Positions 57,580 to 64,000 of a DNA stretch of 64,000 nucleotides are shown here, piece after piece. Both the position numbers and the translations under genes were made by a program. Origin of the DNA: Diabrotica undecimpunctata (taxonomy: Eukaryota; Arthropoda; Insecta; Coleoptera; Chrysomelidae). Location of the stretch: contig NC_092803.1 of the NCBI RefSeq assembly GCF_040954645.1, positions 125,749,461 through 125,813,460 on the forward strand, in the 5' to 3' direction. How positions within the stretch are numbered: the stretch's first letter is position 1; every line of letters starts with the position of its first letter. Below the pieces are notes generated by a model. It ran no database searches. It saw only the letters and a program-made list of their open reading frames with translations, and was not told the origin of the DNA.

Positions 57580-58453
57580 TACGGCTCTCACTTCCTCTAA
57601 GGGTGATATTATTATCATTTTTGAAATTAAGCCTTACGTATACATCCTGTCATTTTAGACCTAAGAGTCTTTGACGATATATTTCAGATTTGACTTCACT
57701 GAGATGTCGTCCATGCAGAGATTTACCGATCCAGACGCTAATTTTTTCTTCCTTAGAAAGATGGTTCACTTTCCGCTTCTCTTTACATTTGTTTTAAATC
57801 ATTTTACAATACCAAATGAATAATTTAGTTTTTTTAAGTTCAATTTTTTAAAATCTCAATTGGAATTATAAACCTCTTTTTCAATTATTGTGGGAGACGT
57901 TAGAAGAAGAAGAGTGAACTCATGCAATCTTATAACTGTATTCTTTATTTTTTAAATTTCATTACTAATTTATAACAATTATTTGTAATCAATTATCTGA
58001 CAAGTTATTCTTCATTGAAACAAAAAAAATTACAATTTTTACTTAAAATTCTTACAAATATTTTTTTTTTTGGGATAACTTCTGTCGATTGAACCTACTT
58101 TGACCTTCAGTCAATTTTCAACATATTATTCTTTATGAAGCTATGAAAAGCAATTTTTAAAAACACTTAATTTTGGAGGGTCTTTGTTACATATCTTCTT
58201 TCATTATGTTTTTTAATCCAACAATTTTTCGATAATTTAAAAATCCTAATTTTCTAATGACATATGTCAATTGCCACCTTTAAAAAAATCAAGGGCTGGC
58301 ATTCGATTTTGCTAACTCTATCTGCTGCATAAACTCCAATAAAAATGGTCCGGTTCTGACACCCGTACCATAACCACAAATTTTTTATAGTCCTTTGTGT
58401 TTTTTCATTATTTAAAAAAAAGAAAAGAAAAAAACAAAAAGTAGAATCAGCTT
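57580..58453. other. No gene recognised
   Basis: AT-rich sequence, with poly-A and poly-T runs at 58020-58070 and 58410-58440, up to the TA target of the pogo-like element. Confidence 0.4.
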
Positions 58454-58789
58454 AGGGGAGAGTGTTGTACCTTTGGACAAATTTCATGTCGTTTGGCTCA
58501 AAATGTTTAAAAATTGCTTTATAGCGACCATTGAAGCATACAGAAGTAGATACAACCTTTATCTATAAATAACAAAGTGTAGGTCTATGGATTTGTTTCA
58601 GTTACCTTTTAAAAAAAATTAAATTTTTTTGATAGGTCGTCCCAAGGTACAACATTGTGTTGTACCTTTGTCCACATTATGTTGTACCTGTGGTCAGAAA
58701 ACAAATTACCTTCGATTAAGAAGAAACAACACAAACGAACGGAATCTTATTTATTACATAAATTATAAGATGACAAACATGATCACTTT

Positions 58790-59560
58790 ACAATTTGTAT
58801 CACTTTACACTGTATCAAATTTAACATTAAAGGACATCATATTTTGTTGCCGTTGTGATGTTCCAACCAAATCTGGTGAAGGCAGTTTTTTTATTATGTC
58901 GCATTCGGAGACACAAGAGACTTCATCATCTGAATAGACAAATTTATTCTTTCCAATAACTGTTTTTTAATATTTGACCATGTATTCGTCATCTAAAACC
59001 TCAACTATCTTGGCAACATAGTGTGCAATATTCTTTTTACTGGCCAATTTTACGAGAACAAAATCACCTTCTTTTAACTTAGAAGAGCTCAGTATTTCTT
59101 CACTTTCCTGGTGATCTGATGAATAATTTTTATTTTCGTTTGCCAGAAAAGTTTCTAAATCCTCGTCACTTGAATCCTCTGTTATATTTTTCATCTCTTC
59201 ATCAGATTCATCTGAACTATCGCAGAGAACCTTCCTTTTGACTGACTTTGGTTTTTTCACCTTACTTTGCAATAGTTTCACTTTCTCCGGGGTGTCTGTC
59301 AAAATTCTTGTTTTATCACGCTTTCGTCTCTTTTGAGAACTCTTTCGAGCTGCGGCTGTGGAGAATGGGCGCATTACAAACAGGCTTTTGAAGTCAGCGT
59401 TATTTGCCTTGTTGTCATTAGACTGCAGTGAAAGTGCTGGTGTCAAGTTTGATGTTGATGGATTTGCGGATAGTTAAAGGCTTGATGAGCAAGATGCCGT
59501 ATTAGGATTCTCTTCTGATTTTGGATTTGGTCGATCTGTTACATAGGACGACAGATATTC
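58790..59560 (-). pseudogene. pogo/Tigger-like transposase, C-terminal part
   Basis: This is the continuation on the other side of the LINE: DHEYLSSYVTDRPNPKSEEN, PNTASCSSSL, stop, then from 59446 RPFSTAAARKSSQKRRKRDK, TRILTDTPEKVKLLQSKVKK (basic region), an acidic Ser-rich stretch (CDSSDESDEEMKNITEDSSD) and KLKEGDFVLVKLASKKNIAH with YVAKIVEVLDDEYMVKY, a small C-terminal domain common in insect pogo proteins. After a stop the text resumes as FVYSDDEVSCVSECDIIKKL, PSPDLVGTSQR. The join NENVF to DHEYLSSYV across the insertion makes sense for the family. Confidence 0.82.
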
Positions 59561-59879
59561 GTGATCTACCTGGTAGAAAATAGGTTCACTTCAGGGAAGC
59601 ATCCCTGCCCACGCGAGCCATGCTTTGCTCTCAATTCCTTACTGAGAGAAATCATGTCCCATTCCTTTATCCTTTCAAAATATAGTTTCCTACTTCCTAT
59701 CCCTCCCTGGTGAAAGGCAGCAGCGATCATAAGTACCAGTTCAAGGCGTAGAGGAAATGATCCTGGACCGGCTTGAAACTGGATTACCACAAGCATGACT
59801 GGAGCAGTTTAAATGGTTGTGGTACTGCGATGGGGAAGGCAACGGGAAAACCACCCCTTTATATTTTCCACAAATCTAA

Positions 59880-60839
59880 ATGGCAGACGAGAAAAAGAAA
59901 ATGGCCCTCAGTCCGGGGCACCCCTTAAATGGGGAGAGGGTGCGAAGAATCCCCCCGTCAATTACCCAAGAAAGTGCACAGAGAATACAAATATACGACC
60001 GAATAGTACGCATTGCCACCTGGAACGTACGCAGCTTATTTATGTCCGTGAAACTGGCAAACACTGAAGCCGAGATGGTAAGACTAAAAATAGACATATT
60101 GGGGATGAGTGAAGTAAGATGGCCTGGATCAGGAATACAAAAAACAAAACATGGATACATATACTATTCAGGTGGAACCGACCCAGAACATCAATATGGA
60201 ACTGCTATATTAGTGTCGAACAAAATTGCTCAATCAGTCATAGACTTCATCCCTCTAAATGATAGAGTAGCAATGTTGAAATTACAAACAACTCACAGAA
60301 AACTAAATATTATTCAGGTCTATGCTCCATCAAGTGACAAGTCAGACGAAGAAATCGAAAAATTTTATAACAACATAGATGAAATAATGAGACTGGCAAA
60401 AAGAGGTGAGATAACGATGATCATGGGTGACTTTAACGCTAAAATTGGTCGTGATGCTGAAGGAGACCACATAGGAGCCTCTGGTACCTAGACATACGGT
60501 CTAAGTACCAGAAATAATAGAGGAGATAGACTTGTACAATTCTGCGAAGAAAACAATCTGTTAATTGCCAATACCTTTTTTAAACAACATCCCAGAAGAC
60601 TATACACATGGAAATCACCTGCAGACAGAGAAGACAGAATTGTTAGAAATCAAATTGACTTTATTTTGCTCAATGACACCTTTAAGAAGTACATACAATC
60701 TACGAAAACATACCCTGGAGCTGATATACATAGCGATCACAATCCAGTTATAATGGATTTTAGATTTAAAAGATTTCTCAAAGTGAAAAAGAAAACAGTG
60801 ACAAGAAAAATAGACTTTATCACAACTGAAGAACCCTGA
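59880..60839 (+). pseudogene. APE-type endonuclease of the RTE-like LINE, one in-frame stop
   Basis: The frame begins MADEKKKMALSPGHPLNGER. The endonuclease starts at IATWNVRSL (Asn), then ILGMSEVRWPGSG (Glu), GTAILVSNKIAQSVIDF, LNIIQVYAPSSDKSDEEI and TMIMGDFNAKIGRDAEG (Asp and Asn). A TAG at 60489-60491 interrupts it after GASGT. The frame continues as YGLSTRNNRGDRLVQFCEEN, LYTWKSPADREDRIVRNQID and DIHSDHNPVIMDF with the catalytic SDH (60732-60740). All expected active-site residues are present, so a single stop separates it from an intact domain. Confidence 0.9.
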
Positions 60840-61017
60840 ACAGAAAAAAGAAATAAGTATTAAGCTTGAGGAAGAAATAAAAACGATCGAAAACTTGGTA
60901 CAGACAGACATTTAAGTAACGTGGACTGCTCTAAAAACAAAAATAACAAAGATACAAGAAGAAGATATCGGGTTCATAAAACAAAACAAAAAACAAGAAT
61001 GAATAACGCAAGAGATC

Positions 61018-61920
61018 ATGGACCTCATGGACGTAAGACGAAAACATAAAACAAGCCCAATAGAATACAAGCGAATCAACAAAATCATTAGAAAAAAGTG
61101 CAGGGAGGCAAAAGAAAACTGGATGTCAACAAAATGTCTAGACGACATCAGATATGCTGATGATACCGTCTTAATAGCAAGCAACGCACAAGAACTACAA
61201 AATATAATAAATGCGGTAGTTCACCACAGCGAAATGTTCGGTTTACATCTAAACGTTTCCAAAACTAAAACTTTAGTATTTTCAAAGACACCAATAAACG
61301 TACAGGTGTATGCCAAGGGTCAAATAATAGAACAGGTAAATTCCATAAAATATTTGGGAACAAATATCAATAGTCAGTGTAATCCAAAAAAAGAAATCCT
61401 ATCAAGTATCGAACAAGCAAGGAAAACATTCATTAAAACATTTTTTACAAGATCAGACCTTAGTCTACAGCTTAGAATCCGAATGATCAGATGTTACGTT
61501 TTTTCTGTCTTACTGTATGGCTGTGAAAGTTGGACAATGGACTCTAAAATAGAAAAAAGAATAGATACCTTTGAGATGTATATATACAGACGAATGTTGA
61601 GGATTCCATGGGTACAAAGAGTTACTAATGTTGAGGTACATCGTTGCATGTGTAAACAAAAAGAATTACTTAGAATAATCAATGAGAGGAAAATGCAATA
61701 CTTGGGTCATGTGCTGAAAGGCGAAAGATATGAATTACTTCAAGTTATACTGGAAGGAAAAGTACAGGGCAAAAGATCAGTAGGAAGACGCCAGAACTCG
61801 TGGCTGAAAGACCTGAGGAGATGGTTCGACCGCTCATCCGCAGAGATCTTTCGCGCAGCAGTTTCCAAAACTACAATTGCCATTTGGATCGCCAACCTTC
61901 GAAAGGAGACGGCGCAATGA
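61018..61920 (+). pseudogene. Fused remnant of LINE linker and RT C-terminal half
   Basis: An open frame of 300 codons. It begins with the linker MDLMDVRRKHKTSPIEYKRI and KKCREAKENWMSTKC, then jumps directly to LDDIRYADDTVLIASNAQEL (YADD at about 61150-61166). The thumb (LVFSKTPINVQVYAKGQIIE, SIKYLGTNINSQCNPKKEIL), RCYVFSVLLYGCESWTMDSK, EMYIYRRMLRIPWVQRVTNV and the tail (GKRSVGRRQNSWLKDLRRWF, AVSKTTIAIWIANLRKE) are complete. The missing part is the RT fingers and first palm motif, so the frame is open but cannot encode a working polymerase. Confidence 0.9.
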
Positions 61921-61935
61921 GAAGAAGAGGAGAAA

Positions 61936-63045
61936 TACATTTTCATTAACAGGCCAGGCCATACCTGTTTTTTCAAACCATTTGACAATGTTTCAGTGTA
62001 AATGCTTTTGCAAATGCCTTGCCTACGAGTTCAGCTACGTCATACAAGCTTATAGGACGTCCAGTATGGGTCATCATTTACTCATTAGCTATGGTCTTGT
62101 AGTAGGTTTTGTACGGTCCAAAAACAGTCCTGTCAAGAGGTTGAATTCTGTGCGAGGTGTGTGGCGGCAACGTTAATAGCACAATATTATTTTCCTTCGC
62201 CAAAACAATCACGGAAACTGCAATATGGGACTGGTGATTATCCAGTATTAATACCACTTTTTCTTGCTCTCCTGATCCTGATAGATTTGCGCCTCCAATT
62301 GACCCCGGTGGTGCGCCATGTAACATGTGGTCCTTGAAAAACACGCGAGGGGATATCAACATGAGCGGCACATGGTTACCGATGGTATTAGCCGCAGCAA
62401 CAAAGTTGTCATATTACCCAGTTGCTTTACACCTTTTAAGGCTATTATCTTAGGTGGGGCATGGACTGAAGAATTCCCGGTTTCATCTAAATTATAGATA
62501 TTGATAGGGGAAAACTTATAGCGTGACATTACTGTTTTAAGATTATTGAAAAAAGCTTGGATATTTTCTTCGTTAAAACTGGTGGACCTTGCCAGGCTTG
62601 TAGCCTCGGGTTTCCATAACGACAATGATGGATGCCGATTCATGAAGTGTCTTAGCCATTCTTTGCCTGTAGTTGCACTTGAAGTCCAATTGTCTGGTGT
62701 TTTATCTTGTTTTCACGTGAGTATTGAAATGCTAAGATTCTTGCATCTTTTTTTGTGAGTCCATAATGAAGCGACGCTGCCTTTGTCAAGTACTATTCCA
62801 ACTGTGACTCTTGTTCAAGTGAAAATACTTTTTTAACATCGTTGTTTGCGTTGTATTTGAATGTAGGACGTTCGGAGTTTACATAAATTCGAATATGATT
62901 AGACAAGTTTGATCGACAAATATCATATTTTTTGTCAGCTTGTCGAACCGGAATCTTATTTTCGAGGACGTCTTCGACAGCTTTCTGCAAAGCACCTACA
63001 TCCACTTTGTCTCTTTTTATTCCACTTTTGCTTCTAGTTTGGCTA
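61936..63045 (-). pseudogene. pogo/Tigger-like transposase, N-terminal and catalytic part
   Basis: The frame near 63045 reads SGIKRDKVDVGALQKAVEDV, LENKIPVRQADKKYDICRSN, LSNHI: the psq/CENP-B type HTH. Further on come HPSLSLWKPEATSLARSTSF, NIYNLDETGNSSVHAPPKII with the first Asp, FFKDHMLHGAPPGSIGGANL, VVLILDNHQSHIAVSVIVLA with the second Asp, and LPPHTSHRIQPLDRTVFGPY covering the third. The text then reads GRPISLYDVAELVGKAFAKA and KWFEKTGMAWPVNENVF, where the LINE insertion begins. Frame changes occur near 62370 and 62650. The catalytic residues look intact. Confidence 0.88.
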
Positions 63046-63743
63046 TTCCACTAGTATATAATATAGTTTAGAGTTATATTAGCCGAGTGCAGTGAGGTTA
63101 ATAAATCACATGAGCGATAAAAATTACCTTCATGCCGCGGTACATATTAAAGCAAAGAGACCACTGAGCTTCCTCTAATTTGAAAATTATTTATTGCCTA
63201 TGCATTAAAAACACACGTCAGTGCCGATTTCGCCTTACTCTAGTGTCTACTTCCAGTGAAATTACAGATAAATTAGGAAAAGTAAAATGTTTGGTCTTAT
63301 TGTACCTTTGGCCATTGCCAGTTGTACCTCTAGCCAGGCCAAAGGTACAACAAACGTTATGTCCCAAGGTACAACAATGTTTACGACTACCAAAACACAT
63401 TAATTTTTTAAGGTTATGTAAACTTTATAGATTGGTGAACAAAAGTTTTAAATAGCAAACATAGCATATTTCTTACCTGGGAAATTATAGATGAAACCAG
63501 CCACAACTTTGTAACACACCGATTCTTTATGTTCTCGATAATTATTTACTTTTAACAAAAATTCACAAGCCTGACTAAAATCCAAAGTCTTTATATTTAT
63601 GAAGCAAAACTATTTTACCGACCTCACGTTGTCAATAGGAGAACGATAAAGCAAAAATTCTTTGCATCCAACACGGAGAAAACAACAATTTCAACGACAG
63701 TGTCCAGAGGTACAAGCTCCCAAAGGTACAACACTCTCCCCTA

Positions 63744-64000
63744 CCACATGGTTTCTTCTAGTAGGATACTTAATACTTGACGTAAGTGAATCATTGTTAA
63801 ATTAAAATTAGTTATTTACGTCATTGCTATCTTATAGCATAGCTTGGAAGATGGCTTTGTAAGCTGAAAGCGCTCAGCTAGAAATTGAAACCTTTTAAAC
63901 ACTTCAAAAATACTTCCATTTTCCATCTTTTGATTTGTCATGAGTATATACAAAAAATATATCAGTCTTTTCATTTGCATTTTTATGACCAATGCCACCA
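63744..64000. other. No gene recognised
   Basis: The flank of the pogo element to the window edge. A 60-codon minus frame at 63816-63998 is not recognisable. Confidence 0.4.

Larger units (their letters stand above)
59565..61935 (+). mobile_element. RTE-like LINE inserted in the pogo element, RT partly deleted
   Basis: The 5' part (59565-59880) is a GC-richer leader. The endonuclease ORF starts at 59880. The RT tail ends at 61920 with RKETAQ, stop, and a GAAGAAGAGGAG tail. About the first two thirds of the RT are missing between the linker (REAKENWMSTKC) and the catalytic strand (LDDIRYADD). The copy is otherwise one of the best preserved LINEs here. No clear TSD is seen. Confidence 0.85.
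58455..63741 (-). mobile_element. pogo/Tigger-like DNA transposon with complete ends
   Basis: The ends are inverted repeats of 22 bp, GGGGAGAGTGTTGTACC plus TTTGG at 58455-58476 and the complement at 63720-63741, with TA on both sides (58453-58454, 63742-63743). Inside both ends the word TTGTACCTTTG or its complement recurs several times (near 58635-58695 and 63298-63375). The transposase lies on the minus strand in pieces. A plus-strand LINE (about 59565-61935) has inserted into it. Confidence 0.88.

Noticed and set aside
59566..59796. Minus-strand frame of 76 codons (and others at 59813, 59876, 61494, 61740)
   Set aside because: They are shadow frames of the plus-strand LINE leader and ORFs.

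Overview
The window looks like a stretch of a large, repeat-rich insect genome. Its AT-rich composition, its many (AT)n tracts and its dense decayed APE-type LINEs, Tc1/mariner, hAT, piggyBac, pogo and Penelope relics fit an insect. A beetle, possibly a leaf beetle, is my inference from the style of the LINE families; nothing here proves the species. I recognise no host gene, tRNA, rRNA or CRISPR array. Almost every readable coding block is a transposable element, and nearly all are broken by stops, frameshifts, truncation or nested insertions.

Layout. 1-370 is the 3' end of a Tc1-like element. 600-2600 holds two minus-strand LINE pieces around an (AT)n tract. 5.4-9.5 kb has further LINE debris and a hammerhead-like motif. 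9.6-12.6 kb is a long minus-strand LINE (endonuclease to C-terminus), split by a 223-bp hairpin element with a 12-bp target-site duplication (TSD). 13.6-15.9 kb has a Penelope GIY-YIG relic, a foldback with perfect 73-bp arms and LINE tails. 17-18.4 kb has an RNase H LINE relic and another LINE fragment. 20.2-20.9 kb has two related hairpin MITEs. 22.2-24.8 kb is a DUF4817-type mariner relative with a nested Harbinger-like element. 26.0-27.2 kb is a large foldback, followed by a dead Tc1 copy. 29.6-31.6 kb has two hammerhead-ribozyme elements. 33-37.2 kb has LINE and two mariner relics. 37.27-38.85 kb is a nearly intact Tc1-like transposon set between (AT)n tracts. 39.4-40.8 kb is a hAT relic split by a third hammerhead element. 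40.9-52.1 kb is mostly LINEs, including a head-to-head pair and a 309-codon RNase H ORF. 53.4-56.1 kb has piggyBac, LINE and DDE-transposase relics. 58.45-63.74 kb is a complete-ended pogo/Tigger-like transposon interrupted by an RTE-like LINE.

The most interesting signal is a family of ~400-bp elements at 29636-30153, 31185-31618 and 39744-40196. On the minus strand each carries a hammerhead-ribozyme core: CUGAUGA, a stem II, then GAAA. Stem II differs between copies by paired changes, and each copy sits between 8-13 bp direct repeats. One copy has two ribozymes one unit (402 bp) apart, one ends in an inversion, and one starts at a different point of the unit. This is the architecture of retrozymes or Penelope-derived non-autonomous retroelements, which replicate through multimeric or circular RNA. 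Four more hammerhead-like cores from other families lie at 9417, 14774, 31998 and 49385. The Penelope GIY-YIG relic shows that a plausible source of trans-acting machinery has existed in this genome.
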